Positions 1 through 5,972 are shown, counted from the stretch's first letter. The stretch is DNA of 6,184 nt from Pseudomonadota bacterium (GCA_030596145.1 JAUVKS010000123.1:1-6184), one strand, 5' to 3'. A program made the numbers and translations. Notes: generated by a model from the sequence alone, not told the origin.

Positions 1-1791
1 CGCTGCTGGTACGCTTCCCCTCTGAAAGCGCTGACCAATTCCAAGTGGGTGGAATTCGGACACCGTTTCGGAAGCGAAAATGTGGGTATTTTGACAGGTG
101 ACACAAAAGAGAATGTAGACGCACCGATAGTGGTAGGAACAACAGAAATCCTGAGAAACCAACTCTATGACGTAATGCATAGAGGTGAGGATCTAAATTG
201 CGATCTGGTCATCCTGGATGAGGCCCATTTTCTGGGCGATGAAGATAGGGGCGTCGTCTGGGAAGAGGTCATGATTTACCTCCCTACAAGGGTAAATCTC
301 CTCATGCTGTCCGCAACCGTCGGAAACGGCTACGAGATATCCGCGTGGCTCAGCTCCATACGGGCAAAGGAATGCGTGGTAATTAAAGAAGAGAAAAGGC
401 CTGTCCCGCTCTACCCTCTTTTCCTCCATCCCTCAGGCAAAATAAAACCTTACATGGACAAGAAAAAACTCTACAGCAAGGTAAGGCTCTTCATGGAAGA
501 TGAGCCCCGTCAACGCTACAGGCGATCACATAAACTCCTCCCTTTTGGTGAAATCATCCGGGTGCTGGCGAGGTTTAAACTGCTCCCTGCCATCTTCTTT
601 CTCAAATCGCGATCGGAGTGTGACGCGGCTGTGGATACCTGCGGGCCATCCTCAAAACATTACGACGAAAAGGCCTTCACCGACGATCTTAGTATCCCCC
701 TCAATCGTTTCCCCTACATGAGGAAACACAAACAACTGCATAATCTCCGTTTCTCAAGGGTTGGCGCCCATCACGGTGGACAGCTACCCCCCTGGAAATT
801 CCTGATTGAGACCATGATGAAAAAAGGGCATCTGGACGCGATATTTGCCACGACCACAGTTGCAGCCGGCGTCAATTTCCCGGCAAGGACGATTGTCCTG
901 TTCAATTCAGATCAGTTCAACGGCCGCGAATTCATCCCCTTAAACGGTACGGAATTTCACCAGATGACCGGTAGGGCCGGAAGACGGGGGCAGGACAAGA
1001 TCGGTTTCATGCTGGCCGTCCCGGGCAGGTTCATGGACATCAAACATATAAAGAACCTTCTCTTCACAAAACCGGATGACATCGAAAGTCAGATCAGGAG
1101 TGACTTTTCAATGGTGCTAAATCTTCTCTTGTCGCATACGCCGGAGGACATCAGGAGCCTCTTTGAAAAATCCCTTGCCGCTTATCAACAGACAAAACAT
1201 AAGAAGGCGAAATTAAACCTGTGGAACGACTTCCAAAAACATTTAGCATTCCTGAAAGCGGAAGGATTTGTACACGAAGATGATCGACTGACGGAAGATG
1301 GCGTATGGGCTTCAAAACTGAGGCTTGACCAGCCCCTGCTCATCGCCGAATGTTTGAGGAATGATGCCTTCCCGGAAGATAATGAGAGGCTCCTCGCCGC
1401 GGTTATCGCCCCATTTGTCTATGACGGGGACAAAGATATGAAGATATACCAAAAAAGATTTCCAAAAAGGTTGAGGGGTGCGTACAACAAGATGATCTCT
1501 GCCATCGGTCCGATCTCTGAAAGGATGATTGAAGCCGGATTTAGAGTCAACCCCCTTCAATTTTGGACCAGTTTAATCCTCTACGACTGGGCCGGAGGGG
1601 TCCCATGGGATGAAATCATTGAAAAGAGGGGAATTGCAGATGGTGATATGGCCATGCTAATATCGAGAACCGCCGATAATCTTAAACAGATAACCTCATT
1701 GAAAGAAACACACCCAAACATCGCAGCGCTTGCAGAAAGGGCAAGGGACACCATATTGAGGGAACCGGTAGTGTTTGAATATGACTATTAA
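1..1791 (+). CDS. Ski2-like DEAH-box helicase, 5' end outside window
   Basis: This is the C-terminal part (596 codons, then TAA) of an SF2 ATP-dependent RNA/DNA helicase. The reading frame is open from base 1, and the first codons already encode motif Ia (ASPLKALTNSKW), so the real start and the Walker A motif lie upstream; the GTG at 49 is not the start. Motifs visible in order are Ib-like GTTEILRNQ, DEAH (217-228) followed by FLGD, motif III SAT (310-318), motif IV AIFFLKSRS (589-615), HHGG before motif V (ATTTVAAGVNFPART, 847-891) and motif VI QMTGRAGRRGQD (961-996). The segment after motif VI (IESQ...SMVLNLLL) and the last ~150 residues, with a GVPWDEII stretch, resemble the Ski2/Mtr4/HelY DSHCT region. 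Such proteins act in RNA turnover or unwinding; the substrate here is unknown. The gene converges on the ModE-like gene and shows no link to the metal transport genes. Family assignment is firm, role is not. Confidence 0.9.
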   Translation, partial: RCWYASPLKALTNSKWVEFGHRFGSENVGILTGDTKENVDAPIVVGTTEILRNQLYDVMHRGEDLNCDLVILDEAHFLGDEDRGVVWEEVMIYLPTRVNLLMLSATVGNGYEISAWLSSIRAKECVVIKEEKRPVPLYPLFLHPSGKIKPYMDKKKLYSKVRLFMEDEPRQRYRRSHKLLPFGEIIRVLARFKLLPAIFFLKSRSECDAAVDTCGPSSKHYDEKAFTDDLSIPLNRFPYMRKHKQLHNLRFSRVGAHHGGQLPPWKFLIETMMKKGHLDAIFATTTVAAGVNFPARTIVLFNSDQFNGREFIPLNGTEFHQMTGRAGRRGQDKIGFMLAVPGRFMDIKHIKNLLFTKPDDIESQIRSDFSMVLNLLLSHTPEDIRSLFEKSLAAYQQTKHKKAKLNLWNDFQKHLAFLKAEGFVHEDDRLTEDGVWASKLRLDQPLLIAECLRNDAFPEDNERLLAAVIAPFVYDGDKDMKIYQKRFPKRLRGAYNKMISAIGPISERMIEAGFRVNPLQFWTSLILYDWAGGVPWDEIIEKRGIADGDMAMLISRTADNLKQITSLKETHPNIAALAERARDTILREPVVFEYDY

Positions 1792-1940
1792 CCGAGACCT
1801 TTGAAAAATACTCAATTTCGTTCGAGTTCAAGGAAGGCGAAATTTTTAACCGCAGGAATACATTGAGTATTTTGAGGATTGAAATTTGAGCCTGACGCCG
1901 AAATCGGGCGAAAGGGGGTGTTTTGCAAAGGTCTCTAACC
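1789..1940. repeat. 5-bp direct repeats (TAACC) flanking the MITE-like element
   Basis: TAACC at 1789-1793 directly precedes the left end of the inverted-repeat element, and TAACC at 1936-1940 directly follows its right end, as expected for a target-site duplication. The left copy contains the TAA stop codon of the helicase. The right copy supplies two bases of the TAG stop (1937-1935, minus strand) of the ModE-like gene; the third base comes from the element. A 5-bp match can arise by chance, but its position exactly at both element borders makes that less likely. Confidence 0.55.
1794..1935. mobile_element. 142-bp MITE-like element with terminal inverted repeats
   Basis: The ends are a perfect 10-bp inverted repeat, GAGACCTTTG (1794-1803) and CAAAGGTCTC (1926-1935). 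Similarity continues inward for about another 26 bases, where most differences are T/C changes. Inside, a 12-bp perfect inverted repeat pairs AAAATACTCAAT (1805-1816) with ATTGAGTATTTT (1862-1873), and AATTTCG (1814-1820) can also pair with CGAAATT (1838-1844). There is no plausible coding region. With the flanking TAACC copies this has the form of a non-autonomous insertion moved by a transposase encoded elsewhere. It sits exactly between two convergent genes and could fold at the end of both transcripts. I infer that it is multicopy in its host; that cannot be seen here. Confidence 0.6.
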
Positions 1941-2288
1941 ATCACCCTTTCCCTGCTGCATCAGGGAAAGCAAGCCGAGCTTGCGGACAGTCATTTCAAT
2001 AAATACACCCGTTTCACGTTCCAGCTTCTCGAACTTCTCAAGAATATGCCTGGCTTCATCCGTCAAGTTCATCCCTTTCTGGTCGGGGCTGTTTTCTACC
2101 AGTTTGATGCCCAATCGCTCCTCAGAAGCTTTCAGCCTTCCCCAGGCCGCCCGGTACGACATCTTGAGCTTTTTAGCAGCCTTATTCAGACTTTTACATT
2201 CTTCTATCGCTCCAAGCAGATTTTCGCGGCCCTTGCCGAAAAGGACTTTATCATCCTCCTCTATCCATATCCTGTACTTGATTTCCAT
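1935..2288 (-). CDS. Single-domain ModE-like (LysR-type HTH) transcriptional regulator
   Basis: A 117-residue protein that matches the N-terminal winged helix-turn-helix domain of the molybdate regulator ModE. Helix-turn-helix residues are about 23-63, with NLLGAIEECKSLNKAAKKL leading into the recognition helix MSYRAAWGRLKASEERLG (43-60). The wing region (ENSPDQKGMNLTDEAR, 65-80) is followed by a helix likely to form the dimer. Full ModE proteins have about 260 residues and carry two C-terminal TOBE/Mop oxyanion-binding domains; these are absent, so metal sensing is not explained by this protein alone. The ATG at 2288 gives the full domain start; only a weak GGGTG lies about a dozen bases upstream. 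It is transcribed away from wtpABC, so control of that operon, and of itself, is the natural inference. The minus-strand frame is preferred over the overlapping plus-strand frame because only it gives a recognisable fold. The insertion at 1794-1935 abuts its stop codon. Confidence 0.85.
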   Translation of the reverse strand: MEIKYRIWIEEDDKVLFGKGRENLLGAIEECKSLNKAAKKLKMSYRAAWGRLKASEERLGIKLVENSPDQKGMNLTDEARHILEKFEKLERETGVFIEMTVRKLGLLSLMQQGKGDG

Positions 2289-2359
2289 TATAAGATTTCA
2301 CCCAACTTTATAATTTGTATGAAACACCAATTAAGAACCCTGCAAAACTAAAATCTTGC

Positions 2360-2369
2360 GCTACGTAGC
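2360..2369. promoter_or_regulatory. Perfect palindrome GCTACGTAGC, possible operator or repeat remnant
   Basis: GCTACGTAGC is self-complementary, and two more base pairs (TG/CA) follow beyond one mismatch on each side (2357-2372). It lies about 70 bases upstream of the ModE-like start codon, where a regulator of that gene could bind. Alternatively, because TGCGCTAC (2357-2364) recurs at 3677-3684 next to a hairpin in the wtpA-wtpB gap, it may be the decayed end of a short interspersed repeat. The function is unproven. Confidence 0.25.
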
Positions 2370-2491
2370 ACAGAGCTCCAATCTTGTTATCAAATTTCTA
2401 CTACAGAGACAAATGAAAGTAAAGAGATACAACAGAACAAAAGACACGCTTTTTAGTAGTTACACCAAGTAAAGAAAATTTAAGGAAAACA

Positions 2492-2521
2492 TTGACAGGA
2501 AAAAATCTTTTATGGTAGATG
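2492..2521 (+). promoter_or_regulatory. Candidate sigma-70 promoter of wtpABC
   Basis: A perfect -35 box TTGACA (2492-2497) is followed after 18 bases by TAGATG (2516-2521), a weak -10 hexamer preceded by TGG, which gives an extended -10. The predicted transcript start is near 2528, leaving a leader of about 105 bases before wtpA. The -10 assignment is uncertain; the -35 match is clear. Confidence 0.4.
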
Positions 2522-2522
2522 T

Positions 2523-2540
2523 TATGTCAATTGCGACATA
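2523..2540. promoter_or_regulatory. Candidate ModE-like operator, TATGTC-N6-GACATA
   Basis: Two perfect 6-bp inverted half-sites, TATGTC (2523-2528) and GACATA (2535-2540), are separated by six bases. The TAT...ATA half-site form with a 6-base spacer resembles the TATATA-N6-TATATA layout of the E. coli ModE operator. It covers the predicted transcription start of wtpABC, so a bound dimer would block initiation. That the adjacent ModE-like protein binds here is inference from position and symmetry. Confidence 0.45.
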
Positions 2541-2632
2541 GGTCTAAATTGGCATAGCATGTTCCCCGGGTCTCGATTGCTGAGCGGAATATTGTGGATC
2601 ACAAAAAAACCAACTAAACAAGGAGAATCAAA

Positions 2633-3610
2633 ATGAAAAAAGGCGCATTTTTTGTTGTTGTTATTCTTATGTTCATACTGACATTTTCTGTAAACCAACC
2701 CTTTGCCGAACCACAGGGCAAGCTGGTCATCTTCCATGCGGGAAGTTTGACGGTTCCATTTGCCGCCATGGAAAAGGTCTTTGAAGCAAAATATCCCAAG
2801 GTGGATATTCAAAGAGAGCCGGCAGGAAGTACCAAATGCGCACGCAAGATCGTCGACGTAAAAAAGCCCTGCGACATTATGGCATCGGCAGATTACAAGG
2901 TGATTGACAAACTTCTCATTCCGAAATATGCCAACTGGAACATCCGCTTTGCCACCAATCAACTCGTCCTTTGTTATACAGACAAAAGCAGATACGCCGA
3001 TAAGATCAATGCCGGTAACTGGTATGAGATATTGCAGAAAAAGGAAGTTGTCTGGGGGCACTCCGACCCCAATCTCGACCCCTGCGGTTATCGATCTCTT
3101 ATGGTTTTACAATTGGCGGAGAAGTATTATAAGAAACCCGGATTCTATGACAGGCTTATCGCCAATCGTCCTAAAGAAAATATTCGGCCCAAATCTGTAG
3201 AGCTGATCTCCCTTCTCCAGACAGGAAATATGGACTACGCCTGGGAATATCTCTCAGTAGCTGTCCAGCATGGTCTTAAATACATTATCCTTCCCGATGA
3301 AATTAACCTGGGAAATTATAAATACGACGATCTCTATAAACATGCAAAAGTAAGGGTAACGGGTAAGACGCCGGGAACCTTCATGGAAATAAAGGGTAAA
3401 TCTTGCACCTACGGAGTTACTCTGATAAAAGATGCACCCAACAGTGAAGCTGCAATTGCCTTCTTGAAATATTTGCTTAATCCTAAGGGTGGGCTGGCGA
3501 TTCTCAAAGAGATGGGACAGCCTCCATTTATACCATGCAGAGTCCCAACGGCAGAGATGATGACAATACTGCCTGCAGAACTGCAAAAACTGGTTGAAGT
3601 GAAAGATTGA
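2633..3610 (+). CDS. wtpA: Tungstate/molybdate ABC transporter substrate-binding protein WtpA
   Basis: A 325-residue periplasmic binding protein that captures tungstate or molybdate for import. Residues 1-25 form a signal peptide (MKKG, hydrophobic core, likely cleavage after PFA). The mature protein shows the WtpA/archaeal-ModA hallmarks: HAGSL (35-39), AGSTKCARKI (64-73), DIMASADY (81-88), DPCGYRS (149-155) and YAWEY (202-206). D149 and E205 correspond to the acidic residues that complete the octahedral oxyanion site in the WtpA family, a feature classical bacterial ModA lacks. Whether the protein prefers W over Mo cannot be read from sequence. The ATG at 2633 has AAGGAG (2620-2625) seven bases upstream. 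It is the first gene of the operon, divergent from a ModE-like regulator whose candidate operator overlaps its promoter. The 176-bp gap to wtpB contains hairpins that may let wtpA be expressed above the membrane genes. Confidence 0.9.
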   Translation: MKKGAFFVVVILMFILTFSVNQPFAEPQGKLVIFHAGSLTVPFAAMEKVFEAKYPKVDIQREPAGSTKCARKIVDVKKPCDIMASADYKVIDKLLIPKYANWNIRFATNQLVLCYTDKSRYADKINAGNWYEILQKKEVVWGHSDPNLDPCGYRSLMVLQLAEKYYKKPGFYDRLIANRPKENIRPKSVELISLLQTGNMDYAWEYLSVAVQHGLKYIILPDEINLGNYKYDDLYKHAKVRVTGKTPGTFMEIKGKSCTYGVTLIKDAPNSEAAIAFLKYLLNPKGGLAILKEMGQPPFIPCRVPTAEMMTILPAELQKLVEVKD

Positions 3611-3661
3611 TGCAGTGCCCCCGATCAGAGCCGGGGACAGGCTTCGGCCCTGCCTGACACG

Positions 3662-3679
3662 GCAGCCCTGAAGGGCTGC
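3662..3679 (+). repeat. Hairpin repeat in wtpA-wtpB gap (GCAGCCCT / AGGGCTGC)
   Basis: A perfect 8-bp inverted repeat, GCAGCCCT (3662-3669) and AGGGCTGC (3672-3679), forms a tight stem with a TGAA-type loop. It is followed by GCTACAG. A hairpin of the same build, also followed by CTAC, stands at 5700-5718, so both are probably members of a REP-like short repeat class. Upstream, CCCCG (3619-3623) and CGGGG (3632-3636) can form another small stem. There is no T-run, so this is not an intrinsic terminator. Confidence 0.5.
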
Positions 3680-3714
3680 GCTACAGTAGAAAAGATGTAG
3701 GTCGGGTTTTACCT

Positions 3715-3748
3715 GCCCGCCATGCTTCGCAACGCGAGGCAGGCGGGT
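3715..3748 (+). repeat. Long GC-rich hairpin in wtpA-wtpB gap
   Basis: GCCCGCC (3715-3721), a bulged A and TGCTTCGC (3723-3730) pair with GCGAGGCA (3734-3741) and GGCGGGT (3742-3748) around a three-base AAC loop. The stem is about 15 bp with two G-U pairs in RNA. GTCG (3701-3704) and CGAC (3752-3755) can extend the fold. No T-run follows. Within an operon transcript it could protect the upstream wtpA message from 3' decay or slow transcription before wtpB. It has the look of a REP-type interspersed repeat. Confidence 0.55.
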
Positions 3749-3786
3749 ACTCGACCGCATCAGGCGGGGGGGGAAGGAAAAATCCG

Positions 3787-4575
3787 ATGACGAAAAGAGA
3801 GCCCTTTTTCTGGATTACCATCTCGTGCGGTCTTGTGATCATGGCCTTTATTCTTCTTCCGCTGATAGAGATGATGACCGCTCCATCTTTCTCAATGCTC
3901 AAGGAGACGATTAAGGATAAAGATGTACTCCGGTCAATCTGGCTGAGTATCTACACGGCGGGACTGGCCGCCCTTATCTCCTTCGTCTTCGGAACACCCC
4001 TTGCGTATCTGCTGGCCCGAACCAGCTTCAGGGGCAAAAGACTGGTGGAAAGCATTATTGATCTTCCCATCGTTATCCCGCACCCCGTGGTGGGTATCGC
4101 GATTCTCGGTATCGCGGGGAAGAATCACTGGTTTGGGCAGATTATAAGTGAACTCGGAATACGCATCATGGGAAGCGTTACCGGAATCGTCGTTGTCCTG
4201 ACCTTCGTGGGTATGCCCTTTTACGTCAACACGGTCAAAAACGGCTTTGAGGCCATCTCACCAAGGCTGGAAAAAGTTTCGCGAAGTTTAGGGGCATCCA
4301 TGTTCAGCACCTTCTTCCGAATCACCTTTCCCCTTGCGTGGCGCAGCATGCTTGTGGGCATCATAATGTGTTCCGCCCGGGCGATCAGCGAGTTCGGGGC
4401 GGTTATAATAGTTGCTTACCACCCTATGATTGCACCTGTTCTGATCTACGAACGTTTTGAGGCCTACGGTCTGAAATACTCACAGCCGGTTGCGGTCTGG
4501 CTTGTTTTTATCTGCCTCTTACTGTTCTTGATCCTGCGTGTCCTGACCAGTTCAACCGGAGAGAAGAAAGCATGA
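3787..4575 (+). CDS. wtpB: Tungstate/molybdate ABC transporter permease WtpB
   Basis: A 262-residue inner-membrane protein of the ModB/CysU-type permease family, which forms the oxyanion channel as a homodimer. About six hydrophobic segments are visible (roughly 8-28, 52-76, 88-112, 128-150, 186-210 and 234-252). The cytoplasmic coupling loop that contacts the ATPase is at about 154-184: LEKVSRSLGAS then ITFPLAW, with the conserved G169 and P182 of the EAA motif. ISEFGA (200-205) is typical of molybdate/sulfate permeases. The length is normal for the family. The ATG at 3787 is supported by GAAGGA (3773-3778) eight bases upstream. An 8-G tract (3766-3773) runs into this site. Its stop codon overlaps the wtpC start as ATGA, indicating coupled translation. 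The protein could also serve molybdate; the WtpA-type binding protein next to it decides the name. Confidence 0.85.
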   Translation: MTKREPFFWITISCGLVIMAFILLPLIEMMTAPSFSMLKETIKDKDVLRSIWLSIYTAGLAALISFVFGTPLAYLLARTSFRGKRLVESIIDLPIVIPHPVVGIAILGIAGKNHWFGQIISELGIRIMGSVTGIVVVLTFVGMPFYVNTVKNGFEAISPRLEKVSRSLGASMFSTFFRITFPLAWRSMLVGIIMCSARAISEFGAVIIVAYHPMIAPVLIYERFEAYGLKYSQPVAVWLVFICLLLFLILRVLTSSTGEKKA

Positions 4576-5609
4576 TAAAGACAGAAAATCTAAAGGTTAA
4601 TCTTCCGGGATTTGATCTTCACAATATCAATCTTTCCATAGAAGAGGGTGAATTCTTCGTCCTGATGGGGCCCACCGGAGCGGGCAAGACGGTCCTCCTG
4701 GAAGCTATGGCCGGCCTGATTCCCGTGGAAAGCGGACGGATAATCATTGAGGGGAAAGATGTCACTAAATTGCCCCCGGAAAAACGGGGTATCAGCATTG
4801 TCTATCAGGATCACGCCCTCTTTCCACACCTCACCGTCATGGAAAATATCAGATACGGCCTGCACTTTCACAGAATCGACGAAAAAGAAGCGGATAAAAG
4901 GTTGAACCGCCTTCTTCACGAGCTTGACCTTGCACACCTTGAAAAACGTCTTCCTGAAAACTTAAGCGGTGGGGAACTGCAGCGTGTCGCTCTGGCGAGG
5001 GCGCTCATGGTCAATCCCAGCGTGCTTCTTCTTGACGAGCCGTTCTCCGCCTTGGACGCCCGCTTCAGGGAAGGGATCCGCAGTGGACTGAAAAAGCTTC
5101 ATCAATCTTCCGGGGTAACCTTTCTGATGGTAACCCACGATTTCGCCGATGCCCTGTCTCTGGCAGGTCGGGCCGCTGTGATGAATGACGGAATGATAGA
5201 GCAGACAAGCAGCATGGATGATATCTTTCAAAGACCGGATTCAAAATTTGTGGCGGATTTTGTGGGAATGAAAAACCTTTTTTCAGTAAAATTCGACGGC
5301 ACGAGGGCTGCCATAGATGATCTGAAAATTGAACTCGGCAGGACCCCTGTTAACAGCCACGGATACATTGCCATCAGACCTGAGGACATTGTACTCAGTA
5401 AAGAAGCTTTCTCTTCAAGCATGAGAAACTCATTCAGAGGAACTGTTTCAGGAGTATTTGACAGGGGTTTTTATTATGAGATTCAGGTCAGAGTAGGAGA
5501 AACAATCTTCAAGTCACTGATTACAAAAAGATCCCTCTTCGAACTGGGAATCCAGGAAGGAATCGATGCCTTCATTTCCTTTAAATCGACTGCTATCCAT
5601 AATTTTTAA
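4572..5609 (+). CDS. wtpC: Tungstate/molybdate ABC transporter ATP-binding protein WtpC
   Basis: A 345-residue cytoplasmic ATPase that powers the WtpB permease as a dimer. The motifs are complete: Walker A GPTGAGKT (33-40), Q-loop Q79 in YQDHALFPHLTV, signature LSGGELQRVALARAL (131-145), Walker B VLLLDEP (151-157), D-loop SALD (159-162) and switch histidine in VTHD (H189). Residues from about 235 form a C-terminal regulatory extension; IAIRPEDIVLS (266-276) and the following beta-rich stretch match a TOBE domain, which in ModC/WtpC-type proteins can bind the oxyanion and inhibit uptake. The gene starts inside the wtpB stop (ATGA at 4572-4575), with GGAG at 4558-4561 within the wtpB coding sequence. 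The motifs alone could fit other oxyanion or CUT1-like ATPases; the operon context gives the substrate. No clear intrinsic terminator follows; the next 170 bases are a repeat cluster. Confidence 0.85.
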   Translation: MIKTENLKVNLPGFDLHNINLSIEEGEFFVLMGPTGAGKTVLLEAMAGLIPVESGRIIIEGKDVTKLPPEKRGISIVYQDHALFPHLTVMENIRYGLHFHRIDEKEADKRLNRLLHELDLAHLEKRLPENLSGGELQRVALARALMVNPSVLLLDEPFSALDARFREGIRSGLKKLHQSSGVTFLMVTHDFADALSLAGRAAVMNDGMIEQTSSMDDIFQRPDSKFVADFVGMKNLFSVKFDGTRAAIDDLKIELGRTPVNSHGYIAIRPEDIVLSKEAFSSSMRNSFRGTVSGVFDRGFYYEIQVRVGETIFKSLITKRSLFELGIQEGIDAFISFKSTAIHNF

Positions 5610-5611
5610 GA

Positions 5612-5765
5612 AGGCGGGGTCACACACCCCAAAAATAGACATTGACTCTTCCAACACAGTAGGACAGAACCCCGCCTGTCCATAATGGTGAATCGTTTAG
5701 ACAGCCGAGACGGCTGTCCTACGGGATAGGAAAGACAGACTTTATTTTCAATGTATATTTTGGGG
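5612..5765. repeat. Cluster of nested inverted repeats (MITE/REP-like)
   Basis: Several pairings are visible between wtpC and the tRNA promoter. The outer arms are 5627-5645 and 5748-5765 (17 of 19 positions with one gap; CCCCAAAA...ACATTGA against TCAATGT...TTTTGGGG). Concentric with them, GTAGGACAG (5659-5667) pairs perfectly with CTGTCCTAC (5714-5722). Competing pairs are AGGCGGGGT (5612-5620) with ACCCCGCCT (5669-5677), GGGGT (5616-5620) with ACCCC (5626-5630), and GGACAG (5662-5667) with CTGTCC (5676-5681). No coding region is present. It looks like a small palindromic mobile or REP-type element. It may also help end wtpABC transcription, though there is no T-run directly after a stem. 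Confidence 0.5.
5700..5718 (+). repeat. REP-like hairpin (GACAGCCG / CGGCTGTC)
   Basis: A perfect 8-bp inverted repeat, GACAGCCG (5700-5707) and CGGCTGTC (5711-5718), with an AGA loop, is followed by CTACGGG. It lies inside the nested palindrome and partly competes with its middle arms. Its layout and its CTAC tail match the hairpin at 3662-3679, which suggests a shared repeat family. Confidence 0.5.
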
Positions 5766-5779
5766 ACACACAATTCCAC

Positions 5780-5809
5780 TTGACATCTTAATACACAACA
5801 ATATATAAG
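5780..5809 (+). promoter_or_regulatory. Promoter of the tRNA-Glu gene
   Basis: A consensus -35 box TTGACA (5780-5785) is followed by overlapping -10 options: TATATA (5802-5807, 16-base spacer) or TATAAG (5804-5809, 18-base spacer). The predicted start near 5815 gives a leader of roughly 34 bases before the tRNA, to be removed by RNase P. It is the strongest promoter-like sequence in the window. Confidence 0.65.
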
Positions 5810-5848
5810 CGTCTACTTCACAGAGATTAATTTTCGGTAATTTTCCGC

Positions 5849-5924
<76 letters not shown>

Positions 5925-5934
5925 AGTCAATATC

Positions 5935-5972
5935 AAAGGGTTAACCCGGAATGGGTTAGCCCTTTTTATTTT
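5935..5972 (+). terminator. Rho-independent terminator of tRNA-Glu
   Basis: AAAGGGTTAACCC (5935-5947) pairs with GGGTTAGCCCTTT (5953-5965) through 13 positions with one G-U pair, around a GGAAT loop, and is followed by TTATTTT. It lies ten bases after the tRNA CCA end and should end the tRNA transcript cleanly. Confidence 0.88.

Larger units (their letters stand above)
2289..2632. other. Divergent intergenic control region, regulator / wtpABC
   Basis: This 344-bp stretch separates the start codons of the ModE-like gene and wtpA. No credible gene lies in it. It is AT-rich and holds a 10-bp palindrome at 2360-2369, a TTGACA-type promoter candidate at 2492-2521, an 18-bp inverted repeat at 2523-2540, and a small inverted repeat TTGTG-GAT-CACAA at 2592-2604 just before the wtpA ribosome binding site. 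I could not identify a convincing promoter for the minus-strand regulator. No known riboswitch structure was recognised. Confidence 0.6.

Noticed and set aside
49..51. GTG as the start codon of the helicase
   Set aside because: The frame is open upstream to base 1 and encodes helicase motif Ia there, so the gene begins before the window.
1923..2351. A 142-codon plus-strand frame opposite the ModE-like gene
   Set aside because: It overlaps the minus-strand gene almost completely and gives no recognisable protein, while the minus strand encodes a clear ModE-type DNA-binding domain.
2521..2632. A molybdenum/tungsten cofactor riboswitch in the wtpA leader
   Set aside because: The leader of about 105 bases has only short, weak stems and I do not recognise the conserved features of the Moco RNA motif. 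A covariance-model search would settle it.
2522..3760. Long minus-strand frames (179 and 168 codons) opposite wtpA and the gap behind it
   Set aside because: wtpA is a complete and well-conserved family member with signal peptide and ribosome binding site; the antisense frames show no domain.
5612..5765. CRISPR array or tandem repeats in the repeat-rich spacer
   Set aside because: The repeats are inverted and nested rather than direct and evenly spaced, and there are no spacer units.
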